This document shows, one piece after another, positions 52,469 through 60,421 of a stretch of 64,000 bases of DNA. A program made the position numbers and the translations under genes. Positions within the stretch are counted from its first letter, which is position 1. The number at the start of each line of letters is the position of its first letter. The notes under the pieces were generated by a model. It saw only the letters and a list, made by a program, of their open reading frames with translations, ran no database searches and was not told where the DNA came from. Origin of the DNA: Desulfosporosinus acidiphilus SJ4 (GTDB lineage Bacteria; Bacillota; Desulfitobacteriia; Desulfitobacteriales; Desulfitobacteriaceae); NCBI RefSeq assembly GCF_000255115.2, contig NC_018068.1, positions 992,001 through 1,056,000 on the forward strand, given 5' to 3'.

Positions 52469-53605
52469 ATGCATAATGCAATTGGCATCCTATTTGGAAA
52501 TAACGGTTCAGATAATTTGCAAGGGTTAACCTTCGAAAGGGCATTAGCAGCGGTCACCTTTGGCGGTCGTTACCGTATCCTGGATTTTGCCCTCTCAAGC
52601 ATGGTTAACTCAGGATTATGGACTATCGGGTTAATTACCCCTCGTTATTATAGGTCAATACTTGACCATTTGGGGGCCGGTAAAGACTGGTTTCTGGATC
52701 GAAAAGCAGGAGGATTATTTATTTTACCTGGGGCAATTCATGGGTTATCTGGCGAAAACGGAAAATTTAGGCTTAAGGATTTACAGCTGAATATAGAGTA
52801 TCTGCAGAAAGATTTATCGGAAAATATTATTATCAGCGGCTGCAACCATATTTTTAATATTAACTACCATGAAGCCTTAGAAACTCATAAAACAAAGAAA
52901 GCGGATATTACGTTAATTTATAAAGAAAGCGAAGATTCTTCCGCTATGCTCGGAAGAGAACGCCTTGTTATCACGGAAAATCAAGAAGTTCAAGAAATTC
53001 AAGATCAAGATATTATTGAAAAGAAACCGGGATCGGTGTCAAAGAGAAGCCGGAATTATTTCCTGGATATGTTAATTATCCGGAGAACACTCCTTTTGAA
53101 AATTGTCGAAGGTTATCGATCCATTGAAACGATGAATTTAATCGAGGCTATACGTGACAATATTAGTTCGTTAAAAATTATCGGAGTTCCTTTTAATGGC
53201 TATTTTGGAATCTTAAATTCAGTTAAAGATTACTTTGATCGGAGCATGGAATTACTTAATCCGGCGGTTAGCAGGGAAGTATTAATGGGACACGATCGAA
53301 TTCATACCAAGATTGTGGACAATCCTCCCACCAAGCATAGCGCTCAGGCGAACGTGTCAAATTCTTTAATTTCCAGTGGTTGCATCATTGAAGGAGAGGT
53401 AAGAAATTCAATTCTCTCTCGGGGAGTGATTGTCGAAGCAGGAGCCGCAATAAGCCATTGCATCATTATGCAGAACTGTAAAATTGCTAAGGGTTCGAAT
53501 TTAGATCATGTTATCCTGGATAAGTTTGTTCAAGTTCATCCTGGAAATGTATTAAAGGGCAACAAAAATTCTCCATTGGTCGTCCTCAAAGGGTCTTTGG
53601 TCTAG
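52469..53605 (+). CDS. glgD: Glucose-1-phosphate adenylyltransferase regulatory subunit GlgD
   Basis: The protein has 378 residues. It is GlgC-like (FGGRYRILDFALSSMVNSG, SPLVVLKG ending) but the catalytic GGxGxRL loop is replaced by IGILFGNNGSDNLQGL. This is the hallmark of GlgD, the non-catalytic partner that activates GlgC in Bacillota. ATG 52469 has GGGGAGGGAAG 5 nt upstream; the frame stays open to 52451 without a better start. It is followed 21 nt later by glgA. Confidence 0.92.
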   Translation: MHNAIGILFGNNGSDNLQGLTFERALAAVTFGGRYRILDFALSSMVNSGLWTIGLITPRYYRSILDHLGAGKDWFLDRKAGGLFILPGAIHGLSGENGKFRLKDLQLNIEYLQKDLSENIIISGCNHIFNINYHEALETHKTKKADITLIYKESEDSSAMLGRERLVITENQEVQEIQDQDIIEKKPGSVSKRSRNYFLDMLIIRRTLLLKIVEGYRSIETMNLIEAIRDNISSLKIIGVPFNGYFGILNSVKDYFDRSMELLNPAVSREVLMGHDRIHTKIVDNPPTKHSAQANVSNSLISSGCIIEGEVRNSILSRGVIVEAGAAISHCIIMQNCKIAKGSNLDHVILDKFVQVHPGNVLKGNKNSPLVVLKGSLV

Positions 53606-53626
53606 GCTTGAGAAAAGAGGGATAAG

Positions 53627-55057
53627 ATGAAGATTGTTTTCGCTATTGCTGAGGCAGATCCTTTTGTCAAGACGGGTGGACTGGGTGAAGTCGGAGGCTC
53701 ATTACCCGGTGCCTTGCAAAGACAGGGTGCTGATGTTCGCGTCATAATGCCTAAGTATAGTGTTATCCCCGCAGAATTCCGTAAAAAGTTTTACTACATC
53801 AATCACTTCCATGTCCCTTTAGCTTGGCGCAGACAATATTGTGGGCTAGAGGAATTCACTTATAACGGAATTCGTTATTATTTTATTGACAATGAGTATT
53901 ATTTTACGCGTTCCCGTGTCTATGGTGAGTACGACGAGGCAGAACAGTATGCTTTTTTTTCACGTGCCGTGTTAGAAAGTCTGACCCACCTGCCTGAATT
54001 CAAGCCCGATATTCTTCATTGTCATGACTGGCACACGGGTTTGATTCCCTTATTGAAAAGTGAGTTTTATGCCAAGGAGCCTCTTTATTATTCGCTTAAG
54101 ACGGTATTTACAATTCATAATCTTAAGTATCAAGGGATTTTTCCTAAAGAGGTCTTGACGGATGTTATCGGACTGAATCAAAGGTATTTTACAGAAGAGA
54201 ATCTGGAATTTCACGGCAGAGTCAACTTTATGAAAGCAGGACTTTTGTATGCTGACCAGATTACAACAGTGAGTCCAACCTACGCTCAGGAAATCCAATA
54301 TTCTTTTTATGGAGAGAAACTGGAAGGAATTTTACAGAAACGCAAAGATTCTTTGCTTGGCATACTTAACGGGATTGATTATCAAGTTTATGATCCTGAT
54401 ACGGATCCCCTGATTGCAGTACCATATCGTTCCTCTCCTGAAGCGAAAGAAATGAATAAAGGCAATCTGCAGCGAAGTTTAGGGCTTGCCGAACAAGTGA
54501 ATCGTCCTCTTTTGGGGATGGTAAGCCGTTTAGTAGATCAGAAAGGACTGGACCTTCTTTGCTTCATAATGGAAGAAATCCTGATGCTTGATGTGCAAAT
54601 AGTTATCCTAGGGACTGGAGAACGTCAATATGAGGAGAAATTACAAACCTTTGCCGAGAAATATCGGGATAAGTTTGTCTTTAAGAATGGATTTGACGAT
54701 CAATTAGCTCACCAGATTTATGCAGGAATTGATATTTTATTAATGCCTTCCTTGTTTGAACCATGCGGTATATCCCAAATGATTGCCATGCGTTATGGAA
54801 CGATTCCCATCGTAAGAGAAACAGGAGGGTTAAAGGATACGGTAATTCCCTATAATGAATATACTGGTGAGGGCAACGGTTTTAGTTTTGCCAATTATAA
54901 TGCACACGAATTACTCTTTGCAGTGCAGCGGGCTGTAGAAATCTTTGATTCAGATAAAACCGCCTGGGCTCGTTTGAAAAACAATGCTATGAAGCGTGAT
55001 TTCAGTTGGGAGTCATCAGCCTCCGCTTATATCAATATTTATAAATCGTTAATGTAG
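53627..55057 (+). CDS. glgA: Glycogen synthase GlgA
   Basis: The protein has 476 residues, family GT5. The N-terminal ADP-glucose motif is KTGGLGEVGGSLP (about 16-28). CHDWHTGLIPLL, VFTIHNLKYQGIFP, TTVSPTYAQEI, GILNGIDYQVYDP, GMVSRLVDQKGLDLL, LMPSLFEPCGISQMIAMRYG and RETGGLKDTV follow in the right order. It extends alpha-1,4-glucan from ADP-glucose. ATG 53627 has AGAGGGAT upstream. It is the last intact gene of the glg operon; a malQ fragment follows. Confidence 0.94.
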   Translation: MKIVFAIAEADPFVKTGGLGEVGGSLPGALQRQGADVRVIMPKYSVIPAEFRKKFYYINHFHVPLAWRRQYCGLEEFTYNGIRYYFIDNEYYFTRSRVYGEYDEAEQYAFFSRAVLESLTHLPEFKPDILHCHDWHTGLIPLLKSEFYAKEPLYYSLKTVFTIHNLKYQGIFPKEVLTDVIGLNQRYFTEENLEFHGRVNFMKAGLLYADQITTVSPTYAQEIQYSFYGEKLEGILQKRKDSLLGILNGIDYQVYDPDTDPLIAVPYRSSPEAKEMNKGNLQRSLGLAEQVNRPLLGMVSRLVDQKGLDLLCFIMEEILMLDVQIVILGTGERQYEEKLQTFAEKYRDKFVFKNGFDDQLAHQIYAGIDILLMPSLFEPCGISQMIAMRYGTIPIVRETGGLKDTVIPYNEYTGEGNGFSFANYNAHELLFAVQRAVEIFDSDKTAWARLKNNAMKRDFSWESSASAYINIYKSLM

Positions 55058-55075
55058 GCAAAGGTTTATCCAAGC

Positions 55076-55387
55076 GTGAGACTCCCACTTGGAAAACGTT
55101 TTTTTGAAAGTCTGGCAGAGGAATTCGGAAGGCTTCCTTTCATAGCAGAGGAGTTGGGAATTATTACGCCGGAAGTGAATAACCTTAAAAGGATCTTTGG
55201 TTTTCTGGGTATGAAGGTGCTTCAATTTACGTCAATTCAAGATGCTATATCCGAAGGTGATATGAATTTTGTTTTTTACTCCGGTACCCATGACAATGAC
55301 ACTTTGCTGGGGTGGTATACATCAAAGAACGTTGTCATCGTAGAGGAAGGTCATAATGTCCATTGCTTTTGGAGAGATAACTATTGA
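55076..55387 (+). pseudogene. malQ: 4-alpha-glucanotransferase (malQ) C-terminal fragment
   Basis: A 103-codon frame from GTG matches only the C-terminal quarter of MalQ: LPFIAEELGIITPEV (acid Glu region), GFLGMKVLQFTS and FYSGTHDNDTLLGWY. The roughly 400 N-terminal residues with the nucleophile Asp are missing. Residues normally found between the LQF and GTHDND motifs are also reduced. It cannot be an active transferase. It directly follows glgA, where an intact malQ would be a natural glycogen-operon member, so a deletion is likely. It has a weak SD and may still be translated. Confidence 0.8.
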
Positions 55388-55432
55388 CTCTGACCTTTGG
55401 TAAGGCTTTATCATATTCTTGAGGTGAGATGA

Positions 55433-56176
55433 ATGCTGTTCACGGTACAGGAAATTGCAAATTTGACAGGATCAACAGTGAAAACTCTTCATCATTATCA
55501 CAAAATAGGTTTGTTGCAACCTCACGAGATCAGTGAGGCCGGCTATCGACTCTATGGAATTCAAGAGTTGGAACGGTTGCAGCAAATTTTGTTTTATCGT
55601 GAATTGGATTTTCCCCTCAAAGATATTAAAAAGGCACTGGAGGATGAACCGAGCAGAATCGAGTGTTTAAGAAAACAACAAGAACTGCTTATAGCGCGCA
55701 GGCAGCGTCTGGATTGTTTGCTGAAAACGCTTGAAGAATCGATCGTCCACGCAAAGAGAGGAGAAATTATGGATAAAAACGTCATGTTTCAAGGGTTAAA
55801 CCGTGAAGAATGGGAAAAAGCCCTTTCGGAACAAAATGAATACCTTAAAGAGACGTATAATCATGATCTTATGAAACAAGAAATTAATGTTGAAGATTTA
55901 AACGAAAAAGCTAAGGAAGCTCAACGGTTTCTGGTAAGTATTGCTGAGGCTCTTAAGAATGGCTGGGCGGTGACTGAGCATAGATTATATGATTTATTCG
56001 ATGAACATCTTAACTTTTTAAATTGCCATGGGACCCCTATGGATAAGACTTCTTTTAAAAAACAAACCAGGTTTTTTTTAGAGGATGAATTCCATAGGAA
56101 TATGTTAGAAAACATGCAGGTAGGACTCTGCTATTATCTTTGCCTTGCTGCCGAATCATATGCTGCCCTAACCTAG
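55433..56176 (+). CDS. MerR-family regulator with TipAS-like effector domain
   Basis: The protein has 247 residues. The N-terminal MerR DNA-binding domain is clear (FTVQEIANLTGSTVKTLHHY, GLLQPHEISEAGYRLYG), with a coiled-coil dimerisation helix (about 85-115). The C-terminal about 120 residues (WEKALSEQNEYLKETYNHD..., HLNFLNCHGTPMDKTSF) match TipAS domains that sense thiopeptide-like drugs or other cues. ATG 55433 is preceded by GAGGTGAGATGA. It lies after the malQ fragment on the same strand, but with its own spacing. The target genes are unknown. Confidence 0.85.
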   Translation: MLFTVQEIANLTGSTVKTLHHYHKIGLLQPHEISEAGYRLYGIQELERLQQILFYRELDFPLKDIKKALEDEPSRIECLRKQQELLIARRQRLDCLLKTLEESIVHAKRGEIMDKNVMFQGLNREEWEKALSEQNEYLKETYNHDLMKQEINVEDLNEKAKEAQRFLVSIAEALKNGWAVTEHRLYDLFDEHLNFLNCHGTPMDKTSFKKQTRFFLEDEFHRNMLENMQVGLCYYLCLAAESYAALT

Positions 56177-56201
56177 AGGGCAGCCAGGCAACCGTCGGCT
56201 A

Positions 56202-56225
56202 CACGATAAGCAGACGAGCTTATCG
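56202..56225. repeat. Short hairpin repeat, related to 12325-12375
   Basis: ACGATAAGC and GCTTATCGT pair perfectly around AGACGA. The region 56190-56257 resembles 12312-12375 (GATAAGC, GAC, AGCTTAT, CACT, CAA, TCAT and TAC.TTGC in the same order). The copies are diverged. Confidence 0.45.
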
Positions 56226-56252
56226 TCACACTTCAAGTCATGACGCATACTT

Positions 56253-56370
56253 TTGCTTCCCTAATCATTAAAGAAAGGCGTTGTCACTCCACTATAGCAA
56301 TGAAATGATAACGCCTTTGGCTATTTGAACATACTTCAGTTTTTTGAGCTGAATTTTTACAACCCCTTGT
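56253..56370 (+). repeat. Palindromic intergenic repeat, family A copy 3
   Basis: It starts TTGCTTCCCTAATCATTAAA. AAAGGCGTT (56275-56283) and AACGCCTTT bracket a 40-nt hairpin, and the tail reaches TTTTTACAACCCCTT. It is nearly the same as copy 2 read on its other strand. It lies between convergent merR-type and HAD genes. Confidence 0.8.
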
Positions 56371-56426
56371 TAAGTTTACAATAGATGTGTTTACGTTGAA
56401 GAGATAGGTGCTTTTTGTCATATTGC

Positions 56427-57068
56427 CTAAGTTGTCTGCTTAATCCAATTATTAAATGAGTCTACATCTGTGAAACAGACAGACGGTTTCTCGTTCATCA
56501 CCTTTTGGACCTGTGCTGTATTAGCCCAGACAGCTCCGACAGAGAACGTGCCAACATCTTTTGCTGCGATAATATCATAAGCTGTATCCCCAATGTAAGC
56601 AACCTCGAGAGGTGAATAATTCCAGATCCTGAGAACTTCGTTAATGTGCGTTGGCTTATCTGCACCTTGTTCAGAGCCCGTAAGCACTAACTCAAAATAT
56701 TGCCCCAGACCTGAATGCCTTAAAGAAATATCCATACTACCAGGGCCTTTGCCGGAAACGATAGCAAGCTTAATTCCCCGCTGCCTCAGCAATTCCAATA
56801 CTTCTTCTATCCCCGGGAAAGGCTTTGCGTACTCGGTGTGTGCTTTATCGTATTCATCAAGGTAGCTCTTAAGGCAGACTTCCCAGTTATCTGGAAGAAT
56901 TTTTTTGAATACTCCTTCCTCCGAGGGTCCAAGTAGGGCAGTAATTTCTTGATCTGTAAACTCACGGCCCAAAAACTTTTGCAAGACCTTGCGAAATCCA
57001 ATGTAGCAAACGGGCAATGTATTGGTCAATGTACCGTCTAAATCAAAAATGAATCCTTTTAGTTTCAT
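56427..57068 (-). CDS. HAD-family hydrolase (phosphoglycolate phosphatase-like)
   Basis: The protein has 213 residues. Motif I FIFDLDGTLTNT (nucleophile Asp and acid Asp), motif II IVSGKG, a Lys in DKPTH (motif III) and motif IV YIGDTAYDIIAA are all intact. The cap domain between motifs I and II makes it a subfamily I, Gph/PgmB-like enzyme. It removes phosphate from a small metabolite; the substrate is unknown. ATG 57068 has AAGGAGTTAACAG upstream, and the YdcF-like gene ends 20 bp upstream, so the two are co-transcribed. Confidence 0.88.
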   Translation of the reverse strand: MKLKGFIFDLDGTLTNTLPVCYIGFRKVLQKFLGREFTDQEITALLGPSEEGVFKKILPDNWEVCLKSYLDEYDKAHTEYAKPFPGIEEVLELLRQRGIKLAIVSGKGPGSMDISLRHSGLGQYFELVLTGSEQGADKPTHINEVLRIWNYSPLEVAYIGDTAYDIIAAKDVGTFSVGAVWANTAQVQKVMNEKPSVCFTDVDSFNNWIKQTT

Positions 57069-57087
57069 CTGTTAACTCCTTCAGGTG

Positions 57088-57774
57088 CTATTTATCGTTT
57101 GTTGCGTCGCCGTCGCCGAATACGGGGATAGTATCTCCTAAATAAGTTGGTTTAGGTTTAAATACTTTAGCCCAAAGGAAGTCCTTGTTCCGTGCGGCGA
57201 TTTCTCTAAGGTTATAATAGGCCATGACTTCTCCATAATTATGTTTGTCGGAAGCTACTCCGTAAGCTTCCAGTCCCATTGCCCGAGCTAAGAAAACTGC
57301 CCGCATGAGATGATACTCTTGGGTTACGATGATTACCTTTCGGACTTCAAAAATATCCTTGGCTCGATAAATGCTTTCATAGGTGCTGAAGCCTGCGTGG
57401 TCCATAAATATATTTCGTCCGGGTATTCCTTTGTTCATGAGATAAGTTTTCATGGCATTAACTTCATCATAATTTTTCCGCCCATGATCCCCGCTTACTA
57501 ATAGCTTTGGTGCTTTCCCTTGTTCGTAAAGTTCATATCCTTCGCTCAGCCTGTCACCCAGCATTGGCGAGGGAGTTCCGTCTGGAGCGACATAAGCTCC
57601 TAATACAAGGATAGCATCGACGGAAGGAATATCGTTAACCTTAAGGATGTACTTTGAGCCTACTCCTTCAACATAATGGTTAATGGACAAAGCCGTACAC
57701 CCCAAAAGCCCAGAGATAATAAGAAAAATGATGACTAGTTTTGGCAGCCACTTTTTTAATTTTAATAAATCCAT
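57088..57774 (-). CDS. YdcF/SanA-family (DUF218) membrane-anchored protein
   Basis: The protein has 228 residues. An N-terminal membrane helix (about 11-33) precedes the DUF218 domain with DAILVLGAYVAPDGTPS, LLVSGDHGRKNYDEVNAM, STYESIYRAKD and VIIVTQEYHLMRA. SanA/YdcF proteins are linked to envelope integrity; their biochemistry is poorly known. The domain faces outward if the helix is a signal anchor. The gene is upstream of the HAD phosphatase gene on the same strand. The start is the first ATG of the frame. Confidence 0.85.
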   Translation of the reverse strand: MDLLKLKKWLPKLVIIFLIISGLLGCTALSINHYVEGVGSKYILKVNDIPSVDAILVLGAYVAPDGTPSPMLGDRLSEGYELYEQGKAPKLLVSGDHGRKNYDEVNAMKTYLMNKGIPGRNIFMDHAGFSTYESIYRAKDIFEVRKVIIVTQEYHLMRAVFLARAMGLEAYGVASDKHNYGEVMAYYNLREIAARNKDFLWAKVFKPKPTYLGDTIPVFGDGDATNDK

Positions 57775-57839
57775 TTAATCACTCACCACAATCTTATTAA
57801 TCGTTTCTTTCATTAATATAAATATATTAGTTATTATTG

Positions 57840-58220
57840 TTAATTCGGATTAGATATTTCAATGAGATTACCTTCCGGATCGTTAATATAAACTGAATTT
57901 AGGGTGCTGCAAGCTCCATTTTATAATACAGGCCCTTCAATGACCGGAACTCCGTGATCTATCAAGTGCTGAATAACATTATCTAATGGGGTTTCCGTTA
58001 GAAGGCATACGTCTATTGAACCAGGCGTAGGCATTAAGGCATTTGGTGTAAACTCTTTCACAGCTTCATGCAAGTTAATTTTATATTCCCCAAAAGAAAG
58101 TGCTTTTCGTCCTTCACCGAACGAAAGAACTTTCATGCCCAAGACTCCGGAGTAAAATTCGCAAGCGCGCTCTGAATCTTCTACTGTTAAAACAAAATGA
58201 TCCATCTTGTGAACTTTCAT
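57840..58220 (-). pseudogene. VOC (glyoxalase-fold) protein interrupted by an in-frame TAA
   Basis: From ATG 58220 the minus strand encodes a VOC protein (MDHFVLTVEDSERACEFYSG, GMKVLSFG, INLHEA) for 99 codons to TAA at 57921-57923. The same frame then continues NGACSTLNSVYINDPEGNLIE to a second TAA at 57840-57842, giving the full family length of about 126 residues. A single substitution (for example AAA to TAA) explains the break. TAA is not a selenocysteine codon. It has an SD (GGAGGTATC) and may be recently inactivated, or a sequencing error. Confidence 0.82.
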
Positions 58221-58764
58221 GATACCTCCATAGAACGGTTAGATTAAGCAGGGGGTCTTTATTAGTTTTACATTAATTGCTACTTTAAATAATTGGTAAT
58301 TCATATCTCATTATTCTTCATTTGCCGCTTTTTTCCTTTATGGGATCGAAGATTATATGCATTAGGAGAAAGGTTATAAGGTTCAATATAAGACTTTTGA
58401 GCTATTACTGCAATATCCAGCCAATTTTTTAAAAGACCAGGGTAACAGGGGAGAGTTTTTGCGACTCTACTAATGGTGAGAATCTGGCGAATAGATAGCC
58501 ATGACGTCTTATTGGACGATCTATACTTTTGAGCTTTCATAGAGTATTATCCGGGGAAGGGAATCGAGGAAAAATGCTGAAAGTGTTAGAATGACAGGAA
58601 AGAGAGAAAATCACATAAGTAGGATTAGCGGAAGTTTATTTCCGGATTATTGTTGCAAACGTTTGGAAAAAAACAATAAACCCAAGCTCTATGGGCTTGA
58701 GTTTATCACAATCATAAAACGGATTTAGCAAACAGAGAAATAAAGATAGCTTTGGAAAGACATT
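58221..58764. other. Intergenic region, no supported gene
   Basis: A 79-codon minus-strand frame (58301-58540) has no SD and no recognisable family, so I leave it uncalled. The region ends with a terminator for the downstream minus-strand gene pair (58664-58706). Confidence 0.45.
58664..58706 (-). terminator. Rho-independent terminator of the XRE/DUF2178-like pair
   Basis: ATAAACCCAAGC (58676-58687) pairs with GCTTGAGTTTAT (58695-58706). On the minus strand the stem is followed by TTGTTTTTTT. It lies about 60 bp after the stop of the membrane-protein gene. Confidence 0.8.
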
Positions 58765-59196
58765 CTAAATTCTCTTTTCATAGTATATTGAACACATAAT
58801 AGATAAAATGAGTTTAATTGGTATTAATAGACCAAATATGACTACTAATATAAGGAATTCATTAGTTCCAAATAAAGTATACAAGGTAATAGATATTGCT
58901 TCTAGAGATACAAATATCCAAAACAAGATATTACTTACTGTATTCCCTGAATTTAGTTTAATAAGGTCATCCCTTTCATCTAATTTTATATTCTTATAAT
59001 TATTTTTCGATTTTTTATCTGTATTAGTCGTGAAAGCTCCTATAGCTCCAAATAGAACGAATAGCGATGCAATTATATGGCTTATTATTGATGCCGTATC
59101 TGATTTACGGTGAATAACATCCCATATTAATAAAGCAATAGCACCTCCAAAAAATATTATCATTAACAGCCTTACTACAGAGTGCTTCATTTTCAT
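58765..59196 (-). CDS. Membrane protein, DUF2178-like, partner of XRE regulator
   Basis: The protein has 143 residues and four hydrophobic segments (about 8-26, 35-55, 88-110 and 113-137). A central cytoplasmic loop carries KLDERDDLIKLNSGN, the DERD-type motif seen in DUF2178/DUF3796-like membrane proteins that travel with small XRE regulators. The start overlaps the XRE stop by 4 nt, so the pair is one translational unit. The biochemical role is unknown. The AT content is higher than in metabolic genes of this window. Confidence 0.72.
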   Translation of the reverse strand: MKMKHSVVRLLMIIFFGGAIALLIWDVIHRKSDTASIISHIIASLFVLFGAIGAFTTNTDKKSKNNYKNIKLDERDDLIKLNSGNTVSNILFWIFVSLEAISITLYTLFGTNEFLILVVIFGLLIPIKLILSIMCSIYYEKRI

Positions 59197-59414
59197 CGTT
59201 TTTTCTCCTCTTTTTTTAAATTTTCATCAAGTTTAAAAATACACTCAATAGTTTCGTTAAAAATAAGCGATAATTTATAAGCTAACATTATTGATGGCTT
59301 ATATATTCCTTTTTCTAGAGAAATTATAGTTCGAGATGATACACCTACTTTTTCTGCTAACTGTTCCTGAGTTAATCCAAGGTTAATTCGAAACTCTCTT
59401 ACACGATTATCCAA
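59193..59414 (-). CDS. Small XRE-family transcriptional regulator (YozG-like)
   Basis: The protein has 73 residues and is essentially one helix-turn-helix: LGLTQEQLAEKVGVSSRTIISLEKG, followed by KPSIMLAYKLSLIFN and a charged tail. Such single-domain regulators usually control their own promoter and a membrane-protein partner. It starts with TTG 59414 behind GGGGGG. A consensus promoter and three equally spaced inverted repeats lie 40-110 bp upstream, so autoregulation is likely. Confidence 0.87.
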   Translation of the reverse strand: MDNRVREFRINLGLTQEQLAEKVGVSSRTIISLEKGIYKPSIMLAYKLSLIFNETIECIFKLDENLKKEEKKR

Positions 59415-59456
59415 TTAATGAATCCCCCCTAAATTCAGTAATGAGGAGCTCTACAC

Positions 59457-59519
59457 GAAGTATGCTTCACAAGAAGCTGACTTCACATGAAGTATACTTC
59501 GTATGAAACATAAAGTCAA
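59457..59519 (-). promoter_or_regulatory. Promoter with three 16-bp-phased GAAGnnnnCTTC operators
   Basis: On the minus strand TTGACT (59514-59519), a 17-bp spacer and TATACT (59491-59496) form a near-consensus sigma-A promoter for the XRE gene. Three dyads GAAGTATGCTTC (59457-59468), GAAGCTGACTTC (59473-59484) and GAAGTATACTTC (59489-59500) start exactly 16 bp apart. The last covers the -10 box and the others lie downstream of the start of transcription. Confidence 0.75.
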
Positions 59520-59718
59520 CCCTAAGAACTAGATGGAAAGGATGTCAGTCTGTTCAGCTTGATGATAAGGTTTTATTAGAACATTTTTAAGCTTCTAGTT
59601 ATTCTTAAAATATTCAGTGAAAAATGACGCCCTTCTATGTCTTACGGCATTCGAATAATTATGGAGAATATAAAAATTGGGTTTGTTGATATAATAAATA
59701 GACTTTTGGAGGTGAGAG

Positions 59719-60273
59719 GTGGATTATACGATGCAAATAGAGGAAATTATATCCGGAGTAAAAGAGGCCCTCAAAATTCATGAATACGCTTTTATTAATG
59801 CTGAGGACGTTATATTTTCTCAAGAAGTAAGAGGATTATGTGAAAAGAACTCCTGTCGAATGTATGGTACTTCATGGGCATGTCCACCGGCAACCGGCAG
59901 TATCGAAGACGGCAAAAAGCAATGCCTAGGATATAAGCATGTTCTAATTTTTACAACAGCGACTCAGCTAAAAAAGAAGTATGACATGGCTGGTTGGCGA
60001 GAAGCAAGAATTGCACACGAGGCAGTTACTGAAAAAGTTGCGGAGATTTTTCGTAAGGAATTCAGCAATCCAATAATTCTTTCCACAGAAGGTTGTACTA
60101 TCTGTCCAAAATGTACTTATCCGGAGAATCCCTGCCGCTTTCCGAAGCGTATGTTCCCGGCAACTGAGAGCTATGGCATCCTAGTGATGAAACTGGCCCC
60201 CTCAGTGGGCATTCGTTACAACAATGGACCCGACTCAGTAACTTATTTTAGTATGATATTTTTTTCTGAATAG
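59719..60273 (+). CDS. DUF2284 cysteine-rich metal-binding protein
   Basis: The protein has 184 residues. DUF2284 features are GLCEKNSCRMYGTSWACPPATG in the N-terminal half and GCTICPKCTYPENPCRFPKRMFPATESYG in the second, giving eight or more conserved Cys likely to bind Fe-S or zinc. The family is common in anaerobes and is uncharacterised; the CPPATG motif is typical. GTG 59719 has GGAGGTGAG 6 nt upstream; ATG 59731 is in frame but too far from the SD. It stands alone, divergent from the XRE regulator. Confidence 0.85.
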   Translation: MDYTMQIEEIISGVKEALKIHEYAFINAEDVIFSQEVRGLCEKNSCRMYGTSWACPPATGSIEDGKKQCLGYKHVLIFTTATQLKKKYDMAGWREARIAHEAVTEKVAEIFRKEFSNPIILSTEGCTICPKCTYPENPCRFPKRMFPATESYGILVMKLAPSVGIRYNNGPDSVTYFSMIFFSE

Positions 60274-60421
60274 GGCCTTACTACAAGTGTATTTGGGTCT
60301 AAAGTGCAATGCAACCCTAAAGCAACATTATTTAGGAACAGAGCCTATTAACGTTTTTTACCGTTTTCTTTATTACTTCGCATTGTTCTTATTTTACGAC
60401 GTATTATGTGAATATAAAAGC

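Noticed and set aside
57921-57923. In-frame stop in the VOC gene considered as a recoding site
   Set aside because: The codon is TAA, which is not read as selenocysteine, so I treat the gene as broken.
58301-58540. 79-codon minus-strand frame
   Set aside because: No SD upstream and no recognisable domain; composition is like random AT-rich translation with many basic residues.
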